DNA of 64,000 nucleotides, taken from NCBI GenBank assembly GCA_022410635.1, contig JAJVDF010000139.1, positions 719,683 to 783,682 on the forward strand, written 5' to 3'. The DNA is from Tretioscincus oriximinensis (taxonomy: Eukaryota; Chordata; Lepidosauria; Squamata; Gymnophthalmidae). Below, piece by piece: positions 43,894-54,981 of the stretch. Position numbers and translations under genes: made by a program. Below the pieces are notes generated by a model, which made no database searches, was not told the DNA's origin, and worked only from the letters and a program-made list of their open reading frames with translations. The stretch's first letter is position 1. Each line of letters begins with the position of its first letter.

Positions 43894-44739
43894 GTACATC
43901 TGAATATTCAAGCAGTCCATGTCTTGTCACTAGCTAATAGACACTGGAGTCAGACACATGCTTCTAATCCAGTGTCAGCCCAGAAGAGCTAGATTAAACC
44001 AAGAGAGATAAAAAATTACTCTGGCATGAGATTATCCCCCACCTTTTATTTTTTTAATTATCATTTTCATAGCACTAAGAGGGATTTTTATTCCATGAAG
44101 TTTATGTGCCTTCTTGTGCTTCTGCATACTGTATGTAGTACTAAATGCTGATTAGAGTTGTGTGCCCAGAACAATCCTAAAATAGTGTCATGTCTTTAAA
44201 GTGCCAGAGGTTCCAAAGAAAATTGTCCCTGAAAAGAAAGTACCAGCTCCTCCTCCTAAGAAAGTGGAGACACCATCAGAAAAAGGTACTAGAATTCTTG
44301 CCCATGTCAAAACATTCATCTTTTATATTACTAAATTGTGACGTTCCCTTCCTCGTTTTCTTCCTTATATGTAAATGTGTTTAATTTTCCTGTTGTTTTG
44401 TCAGGTGTGTTTACTGGGGGGTTTTTAATTTGTGCTTGGAAAGTTTGCTTCACTTTTGAAGTCCATGAGGAAAAATAGTGACTTCTAATATAACAAAGAT
44501 AAAGAAATCCTCACAGTTAAATTATTTTTGTGTTTTTTTGAATACCCTCTAACTTGATTTTGTCTTACTCTGTCTTAACATCGTCCAGATTACTGTAGTT
44601 TGTTTTTAAAATTTCCTGTTGGTTTTTTGCTAGAGTGATGACTTATTTTTTTTTGTACTTGATGTACGTATATGTGTGCATATGTGTGTGAAAGCAAAAT
44701 CTTGTGAAGTAATAATAAAAGTTGATAATATCTTTAAAG
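43894..44739 (+). other. TTN: two short PEVK introns around exon 44202
   Basis: 43894-44201 and 44286-44739 are T-rich with no element recognised; the second has a GT-rich stretch ending in ATGTGTGCATATGTGTGTG near 44670. Confidence 0.5.
44202..44285 (+). CDS. TTN: TTN PEVK module (VPEVPKKIVPEKKVPAPPPK)
   Basis: 28 codons, phase 1-1, ending KVETPSEKG. Acceptor gtctttaaag, donor gtacta. Confidence 0.94.
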
Positions 44740-45099
44740 TGCTGGTGGAACGTAAGAAGCCTGCTCCTAAAGAAAGAGTTCCAGTATCTACTCCCACTGT
44801 TGAAAAATACATGTATGAAGAGTATGAGAAATATGAAACTTATGAGAAAATAGAAGAGTTTCTTCAGGTAGAAGAAGGTGAAGAACCTGAAGAATATGAG
44901 GAGGCTCCAGAACCAGAACAATATGAAGAAGTTCCAGAAGAGCCTGAAGTTGAGGTGTATGAGGAAGCCCCAGAGCCAACAGAAATTGAACAATACGAGG
45001 ACACTGTAGAAGCAGTGGAACATGAGTATTATGAAGAAGTTCAAGAAACAAGGGAGATTGAAGAATATGAAGAAGTATATGAAGTCCCACCAGCAAGAG
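44740..45099 (+). CDS. TTN: TTN PEVK exon, long E-rich (120 codons)
   Basis: Phase 1-1, 360 nt. Opens with a basic module-like start (VLVERKKPAPKERVPVSTPT), then a Tyr/Glu-rich body: YMYEEYEKYETYEKIEEF and repeated EEAPEP.QYEEVPEEP-type units, ending VYEVPPARG. Comparable with the mammalian exon holding EEYEEYDYKEFEEYEPTEEY. Strongly negative overall. Acceptor is the recurrent tatctttaaag, unlike most E-rich exons which use CAG/TAG; donor gtattt. Confidence 0.94.
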
Positions 45100-45288
45100 G
45101 TATTTCTTTTTCTTTTTCCTTTAGCATGTTGCCCCCTCTCCCTTGTTTCTCTTTCAACGCTTCTTTTATTTGTCTTCTTATTGTTTGCAATAAGCTCAAA
45201 ATGAATCCAACCAGAGCCACTTCTGAAAAGGGTAATTTCGTTTATTGTCATAGTTAACTAATGATTTCTTTGTAAAATGTTTTTGAAG

Positions 45289-45372
45289 TGCCTGAGGTAC
45301 CAAAGAAACCCATCCCTGAAGAAAAAGTTCGTATTACTGCGCCTAAAAAAGAGGAACCTCCACCAGCCAAAG
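45289..45372 (+). CDS. TTN: TTN PEVK module (VPEVPKKPIPEEKVRITAPK)
   Basis: 28 codons, phase 1-1, ending KEEPPPAKG. Acceptor gtttttgaag, donor gtacaa. Confidence 0.94.
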
Positions 45373-46526
45373 GTACAAAATTCAAATGTCCTTCTGGTTG
45401 GCTTTCTGCCTTATATTTTAGAGATAACTATTATGATCACAGACAGAAAATAAGTAAATGTAAAGGCTTTTTTTTTAATAAAAAAAAGTATCAGAGCAAT
45501 TCTGCATTTGCTGGTATACTAAATCTATAAACATATATGAGGCTTCCCTTAAAGGTCATCAGTAAACTTCTAGGCTGCAAAGTGGATTAAATAGCCATAG
45601 CTAAATTGTACTTTTAATCAAGTAATACTAAAAAAGAATACTTAGCTCCTCTCCACATGATGTGTGAAAATTTGGGATGGTTTAAAATCCAAGTCACAAG
45701 TCCCTTCATATGTACCCTCATCCTTTTGCAAACAAATTTTAAATCCACATGGAATAGACAAGATGTTTAACCGGGGTGTAAATACTGAGCATGCTCAGTA
45801 TACGATTCTGCATTGTCTGGTGCTAGCATCTTCTTGCATAGCCTAGTAATCCTATTATGGATCTGTACACACAAAAAGGCTTCTCGCCTCCATGGCTCCA
45901 GGCATGGACATTTCGGAGAATATCAGTAAAGGATAAGAACAAAATCAGTTTTAGCATAAAAGATTTAGAGAAAAGCTGCGTAAGACTCTAATAATAAGCA
46001 ACCTATAGCAAAAACACAAATATATTTATTTATTTATATTTCTATACTGCCCTTTTATTATTTATTATTATTATTTATATTTCTATACTGCCCTTTTATC
46101 ATTGCTTTTATTATTATAAAATCCAAAGTAGCTGAGGGAAGTAAAATGAATAAATAAAGTAAATAAATAAGTGAATAAGTAAGTAAATTACATGGGCAAA
46201 ATACAGCCTAAATCTGGCCCTGCCTAAACTCAAAGATCTGAGTAATTAACAATAAAAACCCAAATTAACATTTTAAATATAGTACAAACTACATTTTGCA
46301 ATTGAAAGTATAAATGGCCCAACAACGATGACCACTGGGAGAAAATTGAAAGGCCTTGTGTTGGTTCATCTCACAGACTGGAACAAAAGCTTTCTTTTTT
46401 ACGTTGCAATTATGCTTGGCACAATAGCACAATGTTGTCTGGCATTTTCAGTATGTTTTAATTATGTTCTGCTTCTTCATAATTCAAAAGATGAACAACT
46501 CTTAATTGAAATCCTTGTCTTTAAAG
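45373..46526 (+). other. TTN: PEVK intron with repeat remnants
   Basis: 46022-46100 repeats TTTATATTTCTATACTGCCCTTTTAT twice (a reversed LINE-like tail). 46090-46235 is shared with 34660-34835. 45640-45840 shows nothing clear. Confidence 0.6.
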
Positions 46527-46610
46527 TGCCTACAGTGCCCAAAAAAATCGTGCCAGAAAAAAAGGTGCCAACTACGGTTCCTAAAAAAGAGGTGGCTCCA
46601 CCCACTAAAG
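46527..46610 (+). CDS. TTN: TTN PEVK module (VPTVPKKIVPEKKVPTTVPK)
   Basis: 28 codons, phase 1-1, ending KEVAPPTKG. Acceptor gtctttaaag, donor gtacat. Preceded by 1.15 kb of repeat-bearing intron. Confidence 0.94.
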
Positions 46611-46818
46611 GTACATTTCCTCTTCATGATGCTTTGAATCTTTCTCCTTTCTGTTCATTTGGTACGAATATGTTTTGCACCTCTGTTTGTATAGATTGGT
46701 TCAGTTGTACTTATGTGGTGTCTGCAAAGTCTTTTTTGCGTTTTATGTTCTCTCCTTTTAAGTAACAACATTCTAAGATCCATAAATCACTAAACAAAAC
46801 CGAACTATATCTTTAAAG

Positions 46819-46902
46819 TGACTGAAGTATCTAAGAAGGCTGTTCCTGAGGAGAAGTTGCCTAAGATGCTTCCCAAAAGAAAGGAGCCTTCATCACCTAA
46901 AG
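46819..46902 (+). CDS. TTN: TTN PEVK module (VTEVSKKAVPEEKLPKMLPK)
   Basis: 28 codons, phase 1-1, ending RKEPSSPKG. Acceptor tatctttaaag, donor gtagag. Confidence 0.93.
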
Positions 46903-47013
46903 GTAGAGGCAGTGCTAAAAGGGAAGGGATGCCACCCTTCTTGAATTAATATTAGCACTCACAATGCTGTAATCTTCATCAAATAAGTCTAAGTACAACC
47001 CTATCTTTTTAAG

Positions 47014-47088
47014 TGCCTGACCTCCCTAAAAGATCTGTCCGTGAAGAAAAACCTCTCATCGTTGCCCATGAGGAATTCACAGAGAAAG
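47014..47088 (+). CDS. TTN: TTN PEVK module (VPDLPKRSVREEKPLIVAHE)
   Basis: 25 codons, phase 1-1, ending EFTEKG. Divergent: the PPAKG end is lost and the middle is hydrophobic. Acceptor tctttttaag, donor gtagat. Only 111 nt from the previous exon. Confidence 0.9.
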
Positions 47089-48581
47089 GTAGATGAAATT
47101 TTCAGTAGTTCCGTAAAATAAAAACATCAAATGGGATGATTTTCTAGCAATAGCAAAAAAATGATGTACAACTGCATGTTAGGTAGATTCAAAGTTAGGG
47201 CTCAGGTAGAGCCATGTTAGGGCTAAGGCAAGGGCTACAGTTAGTTGCCACAACTACATCCTAAATCCTATGGGTTTGTAGAAATATAGAGATGGAATTT
47301 CAGTTACAAAAATGTATTGAAACTTTCCCAAGGATACATGCTATCTCCTGTGGCAAGTATCATTTAAGACTAAAAAAGAAAAAAGGATTATTATATTTTT
47401 AATGAATAAATGCTTCTTTCATTAATTCTGACTTTGATATATCTCTTTATTACATTTAAATAATGCAATGTTCCCTTGTGCCCTTGAAAAATACCCAAAA
47501 TGTTTTAAATGGGCAAATTACTTTAGTTTCTTGTATATTTGCTGTCGATAGACTTTTATCTAACCACTGAAAAGTTTAAAAATTGAACAAAAACGTGCTA
47601 TTTTAAAACTTCCTCAGGTTTGTTTCTGTTAAAAATAATAACAGGAAACCTCCTATTGCACATTCAACCAGATTTTATTTTAAATAACCTTTTACAATCA
47701 GTGGCTCAGCTTTTGTGAAAGAGAGCAGTAATACGGGTTGAATATTTGTTGTTAACCACACTACCCAGATTTGGGGGGTTAGCTTTAAATGAAAATGCAC
47801 CCTTTTTTAAAAAAGATGAACTTTTCTGAAATGAAATCCATGTGCCCCTCCACATGTGCGTCAAAGTAGCGCATTTTAAACCCATANTGGACTATACTTA
47901 ATGATGGGCGCTGCACTTACCTACTCCATTGTGTGGAGAGATCTCATCATGGAGCACTGATCGCTGCCATGGAAATAAGTAGGATGCTGGCATCGCAGTG
48001 ACATAGGTCCCATGCTCTGGCTCTCCCATTGCTGGCTGGACACCTGTTCATTTGCAACTTCACGCTGAGATTTCTCCACAGCTGTGGAAGCCCTCTGTGC
48101 TGTCGTCTATATGGGATGATGGGAGCCATTCCAAGCATTCTCCCATTGATGGCTGCGTGGATGCAGTCCATACTTTAGTGCCTACATTGCCAAAGAAGCA
48201 ATGTAGTATTTAGCTTCAGAAAAAGAGAGAAGAAAATCAAGTTCAGAAAGTGATACCTGGTAGGTTTAATACTGACGTTCATACTAAAAAGGGTGGCAGA
48301 AATCTGGTTGGCCCATGTCTACTCATATGAGAAGGAGTCTTTGTTCTTAGTAACCAGAATTAGTTGTTATGGTTCTAAGAAAAACAATAGTTTAGCTATT
48401 GTTCTAAAAATGATACCTTACAACTATACTGTTTAGTCCCTTTAAATTATAGTAATTGTATCACTAGTCCTTACGTTGTCATTACATATTTGTTCCTTTG
48501 ATCAGTTTGTCTGGCATTTTTTTCTAATCTGTCTTTTGTGTGTCCTTTTGAAATAACTTAAACATACTAATATCTTTAAAG
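47089..48581 (+). other. TTN: 1.5-kb PEVK intron with possible inverted-repeat element
   Basis: 47887-48175 is GC-richer and bounded by TGGACTATAC and GTGGATGCAGTCCATAC, whose ends are inverted copies, as in the GGCTGCAT family. The remaining sequence is AT-rich. Confidence 0.5.
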
Positions 48582-48665
48582 TGCTCGAATGGGAAGAGGA
48601 AGCTATTCCAGAAGAAAAGATCCCTACAACTGCTCCCAAACAAGAGGAAATTAAGCCAGTTAAAG
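48582..48665 (+). CDS. TTN: TTN PEVK module (VLEWEEEAIPEEKIPTTAPK)
   Basis: 28 codons, phase 1-1, ending QEEIKPVKG. Unusual Trp and acidic start in place of PEVPKK. Acceptor tatctttaaag, donor gtatat. Confidence 0.92.
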
Positions 48666-48804
48666 GTATATGCAACTACTTCAAAAAATTCTGGAGCAGT
48701 CCTCTTAAATCATTTTAATTATGCTTTAAGCCATTTCTTGGTCTGTCACCATTTATGTTTTATCTGTGCCTTTATACTAAAAAACCAAACTAATATCTTT
48801 TAAG

Positions 48805-48885
48805 TGCCTCCAACGGCAAAGAGAACCGTTCCAGAAAAGAAGAAACCCACACCTATATCTAAAGAAAAAACACCAGATATTAAAG
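48805..48885 (+). CDS. TTN: TTN PEVK module (VPPTAKRTVPEKKKPTPISK)
   Basis: 27 codons, phase 1-1, ending EKTPDIKG. Acceptor tatcttttaag, donor gtaata. Confidence 0.92.
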
Positions 48886-49439
48886 GTAATATACTGCTGG
48901 ATTAAAATGAAATGAAATCAAAAGCTATCCTCCATTTTAATTTCTTGTTACTAACATCTTTTAGAATGAATGTCATTTTTACTACATTAATAACTTAGGA
49001 ACTGAAATGATTTTGCAGAATAGAGAGAATGTTAAATGGGAGAATTTGTATTATCTCAATAATAATTAGAGACACAGTGGTGGAAGATGTTTGCTAATGT
49101 AAGAACTTTACATTTAATGCCAAAGATTGAATCAAGAAACATTAAGAGTCCAAGAACATATTAGCACATATTAGTGAGAAAGTTTATTCTGAAAGCACAC
49201 TTGTTACTTTCAAAGGAACTCATTTTTAGTAACTGTTTTTAGAATTGAAACTTTATTGTTCTCAAATGTTCCTAATTGTCCATACCATGATTCAAGCACT
49301 GCTTTTGTTTTGTATTTCTGAGATCCTTGTTTAGAATTTAACTTGTAATGCTTGGAATACATGTGGTGTTTGTAGTGTTTTGCTTTTGTCTATAACAAAG
49401 CACATTTTCTAAAAAAGAAAAATACTAATATCTTTAAAG

Positions 49440-49526
49440 CACCTGACCTCCAAGGNAAGACAGCTCCACAAGAAAAAATTCCTCCTACACCTATTTCCAC
49501 TGAAATGAAGCTTCCTTCAACTAAAG
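49440..49526 (+). CDS. TTN: TTN PEVK module (APDLQGKTAPQEKIPPTPIS)
   Basis: 29 codons, phase 1-1, ending TEMKLPSTKG. Starts with Ala; the N at 49456 is a third position and leaves Gly unchanged. Divergent but in frame. Acceptor tatctttaaag, donor gtacac. Confidence 0.88.
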
Positions 49527-49699
49527 GTACACCAGCTGTTCGGTAAAAGTGACTGTAAATTTTCAGGCCACTCGGTTAAACCATCATCACAATTCACCAC
49601 AAATTCCTGAAGGAACTTTACTAATAGTTTTTCCTTTTGTCTGTTTCTTCACATTTTGCAACACGTTTGCTTTCCTACAACAACCTAACATCTTTGAAG

Positions 49700-49780
49700 T
49701 GCCTATGATATCAAAGAAAGTTATCTCTGGGGAAAAAATATCAGTTCCGGTGTCTAGGAAAGAAACTACAAAAACGGAAG
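49700..49780 (+). CDS. TTN: TTN PEVK module (VPMISKKVISGEKISVPVSR)
   Basis: 27 codons, phase 1-1, ending KETTKTEG, with no PPAK ending. Acceptor catctttgaag, donor gtatat. Confidence 0.89.
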
Positions 49781-50651
49781 GTATATGAATTTTAAATTAG
49801 TATGTTAAATAATATTCTACTCTAACACCCTTCTGCATTAAGACAGTCCAAACATGACTTGGGCGTTGAATAAATACAATATATAAACATATATTGCCCC
49901 TCTACGAGGTTTTTGTATCACAGTAGTACATACATGGTTAAGAATCTGCCCCATGTGGGGATGGATTTTCAGTTACCCACTCAGAATAAAGCTCCATTGT
50001 GAGAGAATATCCTGTAACTGATTATTTCTGGTCTTTTTAACCTGGGCTTTGCCTGAAAAATATCTCTCCCTTCCCTACTTTCAGGAGTATTTTAATTCTG
50101 TTTTTATTGTTAACCTTCCTGAGACCTTTGAGTATAGGGCGGTATAGAAAGGCGAATAAATAAAATATTTTAAGTCACCCTCCTAGTTTCAGATCATATG
50201 TGATGATGAAAAATCTCATTATTTAAATATGGCTGTGCCCTGCCATGAATAATGTGAATAAAAAGAATGACGGATTTAGGAGAACATATTTTTCTTAAGC
50301 CACTTATGTCCCTACAGACACTTTCCTTTCAAATACAATATTCATTTCATCAGAAAGGGAAAAATTGCCCAGAAGTATTAAGAGGAGCAGAGAAGACATA
50401 TTTCAAAACTTTTAAGAGAAAGGAAACAAATAGGCTTTGAATACTTTTAATTCCAATCAACCAACTGTCCCTGAACAAGACAAGACTACTCTCCATCCAG
50501 TGCTCAAGGAGTGGTCTTAAACCAATCTAGTGTGTAAAAATAAGATGTCTGCTGGAACCTTAGGGCTCAGTCTTTGTTGTTTGTTGCACTTTTTGTACAT
50601 GCTTTTCCATGTATGACCATGTGTGTCTCAAACAAAACTAATATCTTTAAG

Positions 50652-50738
50652 TGACAGAAACATACGAGGAAGAACGTTTTGAAGGAATAGAAGCTGCAGC
50701 TGTCATTCCTAAAATGCCAGAGGTTTCACCTAGTAAAG
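50652..50738 (+). CDS. TTN: TTN PEVK exon (VTETYEEERFEGIEAAAVIP)
   Basis: 29 codons, phase 1-1, ending KMPEVSPSKG. Half acidic, half module-like. Acceptor atatctttaag, donor gtacat; 125 nt upstream of the 846-nt exon. Confidence 0.9.
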
Positions 50739-50863
50739 GTACATTACACTTCAAGGAAAACAAACGATTACTTTTTTACATTTTAAAATTGCTGCTTTGT
50801 GTGATGCTTTTGCTTGCAGTTTGTGATTTGTAAATGCTTACAAAGGATTGTTTTTGTTTGAAG

Positions 50864-51709
50864 TGTCTAAGGTGCTCAGAAAGGAAATGACAGAGGAGAA
50901 GATATCCTTTGGGAAAGTTGAAATATCAGACTCTGTTTCTATCCATAAACCAAAGAAAGCTGTAGATGAACCTAAGATAACAAAGACTGAAGTTCAAGAA
51001 GAGAAGATAGTTGTCGCTCAGCATCTTAAAGGAGAATCTGTTGCTGTAGATTCCAAGGCTGAAATGCCAGAACAGCCACTGGTGCTGGAAACAACAAAAC
51101 CACATGTTACAAAAACGAAGACAGCCATTGCTCAATCTAAAAGGCCGGAACCTATACTGGTATCAAAAATAGTAGAGCCTCAGATATCAAGGCAGAAGAT
51201 AGCAGCAATTGAACCCAGGCAACCAGAAACTATTGCAATGTCCCAAACAGAGCTGGACATTGAAGAAGAGGTCGTTGTGACTGAAAGCTGGGCAGTAGAG
51301 CCTCTTGTTCTACCTGTAATGCCCCAAAAGAAAACGGTGCCAACAAAACCTAAAATAACTAAGCCAGTTGTGGTCCCTGAAACTGAGAGGCCTGAAGCGC
51401 CAAAACCCAAGGCAGCTGTTCCTAAACCCAAAAGAGCAGAGCCGGCTGTTGCATCTGAACCAGCAACACCTGTAGCAGAAGAAGAGAAGCCAATGGCACT
51501 CAGAAGGCCCAAACATGCTGTGGTTGCTGAGGAAGTTACACTTCAAGAGACAGAAGAGAAAATTGATGTCAGTATCAGAAAACCAGAACCAGCCACAGTA
51601 TTTGAAATGGTGGATGCTCAAAAGAGATTAGATAAGTTGATTGTGGATAAAGCAGAAAAGGTGCAACCTTATGCGGTACCTGAAACGATACAGCCTCCAC
51701 CGCCAAAAG
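50864..51709 (+). CDS. TTN: TTN giant PEVK exon, 282 codons
   Basis: 846 nt, phase 1-1, open throughout. Opens VSKVLRKEMTEEKISFGKVE and ends ETIQPPPPKG like an ordinary module. The inside is ten times the usual module length and is a loose series of 25-30 residue basic/proline units, for example KITKTEVQEEKIVVAQ, RPEPILVSKIVEPQISRQK, KPKITKPVVVPETERPEAPK and PKAAVPKPKRAEPAVASEP. There is less PPAK and more Thr/Ala/Ile than in the small modules. I do not recall a mammalian counterpart. Acceptor gtttgaag, donor gtagat. Confidence 0.93.
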
Positions 51710-52717
51710 GTAGATATCTCCACAAAGAGAAAACAAAATCCTTCTGCCTTCTTTCTTTTGTCTTTTGTCTTTATTCTCGTAAAACTATGCATGTGGTAAT
51801 ATATAAATGTGAACATGTATGATTTTGTCTGACTACTTCCTGTCTTACAACTTATTTATGCTTAAATAATGTTGATCATATTTTCTTCAGTCAATACAAT
51901 TAACTTAATCTCATGTCTTTTTGTGTACCTGATAAGACCTTCAAAAAACTCACACACCTTAAAAGAGCAGAATCTATATCAAGATCTAGAATGACTGCCT
52001 TTTTTCCCTCTATGTCAGTTAGTACCTATGCTCTTATATGTTTCCCTGTCAATCAATACCAGTGTTCTTGTATGTTTTCTTGTCAGTCAATACATGTGTT
52101 CTTATGCGTTTTCTCAATAGCATCTTATCTACTTTCACTTTTATTTTAATGGATATTATTTTAACATCTAAAAATGTCAGCAGAGGAACCATTGCTAAGA
52201 AAAGGGTCTCCTAACAGCTGTCTTCTGATAATCACCAATGGTTTTTATAACTAGGAGTTCTTATGTTGATCTCAGGCAGTGAGTATAAGCAGAACATGGA
52301 CCAAGGAGGAAGAAGAAGGGCGACAGAGGGTTTTATACCTCTCCATTGCCAGGAAGACACGTCACTTCCCGCCGCCCACTTCCTGGGCAGTGAGAAGGAG
52401 GCAGGGTTCCTAGAGTGACTCCCTTCTCCACCCAGCAGCAACAGCTGGCACTGTCACATTCACAACAGTAGCCGACTTCTTATGTTGATCTCAGGCAATG
52501 AGTACAAGCAGGACACGGCACTTGTAAGGGGGGGAAAGAACAAGAAGATGAAATTAATAGTCCTTATTGAAATATTAGCAACACACATTGTAACTAAACA
52601 TAGTGGCAATTATTGGGGAACCGAAAGACTGAGAATGCAAATACAATCTCAGCCATTTTTAATCTTTTCACAGTCAACACCTAAATATTGAATTCTGGTA
52701 GGCATGGGAAGAAATCT
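51710..52717 (+). other. TTN: intron after the 846-nt exon, first half
   Basis: 52240-52460 is GC-richer (GGCAGTGAGTATAAGCAGAACATGG...); part of it (TTATGTTGATCTCAGGCA.TGAGTA) recurs at 52480-52510, so a dispersed repeat is present. No exon candidate. Confidence 0.5.
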
Positions 52718-52985
52718 CTGGCTGGTGCTACAGGTTAAGAGCTTCGGTGGTTCAGCAGAGATATTGGTGTTCGTGGCCTCATGTGTCAACCATAGAGACG
52801 GCTGAGACCCTTTACTTAGTTTCAGCCACCCCAGCTGTTCAAAAGTGAAGAAATTTGCAAGTAGATAAATATTACCACAATGTGGCAGGGAAGATAGACT
52901 TGATGTGANCCTTCAGGCAAAAAATAACCTTGTAAGTCTTCTCAACTCTTTGGGTGAGAAGGGCAGGATATAAAAGCTCCTGACT
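52718..52985 (+). mobile_element. SINE (type B)
   Basis: GGTTAAGAGCTTCGGTGGTTCAGCAGAGATATTGG, GCAAGTAGATAAATATTACCACAATG, GGCAAAAAATAACC and GTGAGAAGGGCAGGATATAAAAGC. Same order of blocks as the copies at 3040 and 30431. Confidence 0.8.
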
Positions 52986-53212
52986 CTATTTGGCATCCAA
53001 TAAGATAGATAGCAATGTGGATGGAGCAATATATCTTAAATCCCTGTTATTTTGTATCCACTGGGGAGAAATAGAAAGAATTGATTGGAAAATGAAGAGT
53101 CTAAAAAGGTTTATACTTGGATAGCTAAAGGCACTAAGAATCATTCTAGTGAACCTACATTGGGACTTATTTCGATCCCAACTTTAGGCATTCTAAGCAG
53201 ATATCTAAGAAA

Positions 53213-53440
53213 GAAGAGCCAGTCTGGTTTAGTGGTTAGAGGGTCAGACTCTTGTCTGGAAGTCTCCCGGTTCAGTTTTACACTCCTCCGCACAAAACAG
53301 CTGGTTGACCTTGGGCTAGCCGTAATGCTTTGAAGGTCTCTCAGCCTTATCTACTTCACAAGGTGTCTGTTGTGAAGAGAAGAACAAAGGTTATGTATTC
53401 AGGTTGAGAAAAGCATGGTATAAGAAAAACCTACTCCTCC
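53213..53440 (+). mobile_element. tRNA-derived SINE (type A)
   Basis: GAGCCAGTCTGGTTTAGTGGTTAGAGGGTCAGAC and CTCCCGGTTCAGTTT are A- and B-box-like; followed by CTACTTCACAAGGTGTCTGTTGTGAAGAGAAGAAC. Confidence 0.8.
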
Positions 53441-53622
53441 CCTTCTTTTTCTTCTTCTTTCACTGGAATGCTGAAAACTCTTGTCAATATAAATTTACCA
53501 TCCATGTTGTCAATGTNGTTTCACTGTCTTCTGTCTGCTTGGAAGTGTGTTTTCTTTTCAACATATATTAAATATGAACTGTTTTTATTTCTTTGAAGTA
53601 AAATTTACTAATATCTTTCAAG

Positions 53623-53706
53623 TTCCTGAGGTTCCCAAGAAGGCTGTGCCAGAAGAAAAAGTATCTGTTGCAGTGGCTAGAAAACCAGAGCCACCACCTG
53701 CTAAAG
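53623..53706 (+). CDS. TTN: TTN PEVK module (VPEVPKKAVPEEKVSVAVAR)
   Basis: 28 codons, phase 1-1, ending KPEPPPAKG. Acceptor tatctttcaag, donor gtatat. Follows a 1.9-kb intron with two SINEs. Confidence 0.94.
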
Positions 53707-53984
53707 GTATATCCTTTTTTTGGTGAAATTCTGTCTAAAAAAGTGTTTTGTCTGAAAAAACTGGGGGGTTTTACCCTCAAATATTCCTTGCTTTTGAAGT
53801 AGGTACTGAAAATAATTGGAAGATTTTCAGTAGGACTTTCATTTTAGCCACTGTATGCTCGTACTCAAGATTGCCGCTAACCTTCCTGATATTCCTCTGT
53901 AGGTCTCTCTTGACTTTTAATATTCTTTGCCTACATTTCAGCATTCTGGAAATGTAATGGAAAGTAATGCTATTTGTTTTTAAG

Positions 53985-54053
53985 TGCCTGAGGAACCCAA
54001 NAAAGTTGCCCCACCAAAGAAAGTTCCACCTGCTGCACCGGAAGCACCTAAAG
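53985..54053 (+). CDS. TTN: TTN PEVK module (PPKKVPPAAPEAPKG ending)
   Basis: 23 codons, phase 1-1. Opens VPEEP; the N at 54001 makes the next residue Lys or Asn. Acceptor gtttttaag, donor gtatat. Confidence 0.91.
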
Positions 54054-54909
54054 GTATATCTAATTATTATTAAAAAAAAATCCACAAGACAAGAAATATA
54101 CATACACTATGGTACAGAAAGATAATTTGCTTTGCGGCAATAAGCCTTCTAACCAATTGCCGCAATGTAGTAACTGTAACCCTAATTTTTTGTGAGATAA
54201 TACTGGCAGGCCCTGCACCCCCACCAACTCTAAGCTTGCCCACCTGAGACCCCCAAGGGCCCATCCCACCCACCCACCCAGAGCACACATACCGCCACCC
54301 ACTCCAAACCATTTGTAATATGGCCAGGCAGCCCCAGCCACTGCAGCTCCCCTACACCATCTTAACCCACAACTGCATTTTTGCGGGTTTTCAACTAATC
54401 CAGTAAATAAATTACTGGTTTTATGTTCTAAAGGTCAGATGATTGNATAGATATTCCACTCAACTGAATGAAAATGTGCTTTAAATTAATGCTATTTATC
54501 AGTTAATTTGTGGGTCAGGAATACACATTTTATATAAACATTCATAAGACAGCTTGCAAATAAATTATTGTATATTATGCTACAAAATTGTATAGAAGAT
54601 AAGCTTCTCCAGGCCATGTCTACTTTACATGGAGATAACAAAAATCACTATCAGATGAAACTATATAATATTCTGCTTGTTTTCCCAAAAACAAAATTTA
54701 ATGTGGAGCTTGAAGTTATAAATTCACAATGGAAATCAAGGTTTCCTTCCCTCAGCTAAGTTTACTTTCCAAGGGGGTAAAGAGTATAGCATAAGGTTTG
54801 TTCAGGATTGCAACCTCATGTTGTGTTAAAAGTTCAACCTGTGCACCAATATCTTTTTGTTGTTTGTTTCTAAAGAGTAAACAAAACTACTTGTTTTTTG
54901 CTTTAATAG
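54054..54909 (+). other. TTN: PEVK intron with C-rich segment
   Basis: 54200-54360 is C-rich (CCCACCCACCCACCCAGAGCACAC) and may be an old repeat; the rest is AT-rich. Confidence 0.5.
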
Positions 54910-54981
54910 TTCCTGAAGCACCAAAGAAACCTGTTGCAGAAGAGGCTGTGCATAAGAAACCAGAACGACCAGCAGCTAAAG
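54910..54981 (+). CDS. TTN: TTN PEVK module (VPEAPKKPVAEEAVHKKPER)
   Basis: 24 codons, phase 1-1, ending PAAKG. Acceptor ctttaatag is one of few TAG acceptors among the canonical modules; donor gtacat. Confidence 0.93.

Larger units (their letters stand above)
48886..50651 (+). other. TTN: introns around exons 49440 and 49700
   Basis: 48886-49439 shows nothing. 49781-50651 carries a LINE-like tail at 50095-50166 (GTTAACCTTCCTGAGACCTTTGAGTATAGGGCGGTATAGAAAGG) and no exon candidate. Confidence 0.6.

Noticed and set aside
51310..51621. Minus-strand Cys/Phe-rich open frames opposite the 846-nt exon
   Set aside because: Antisense of Lys/Pro/Glu codons; no independent support.
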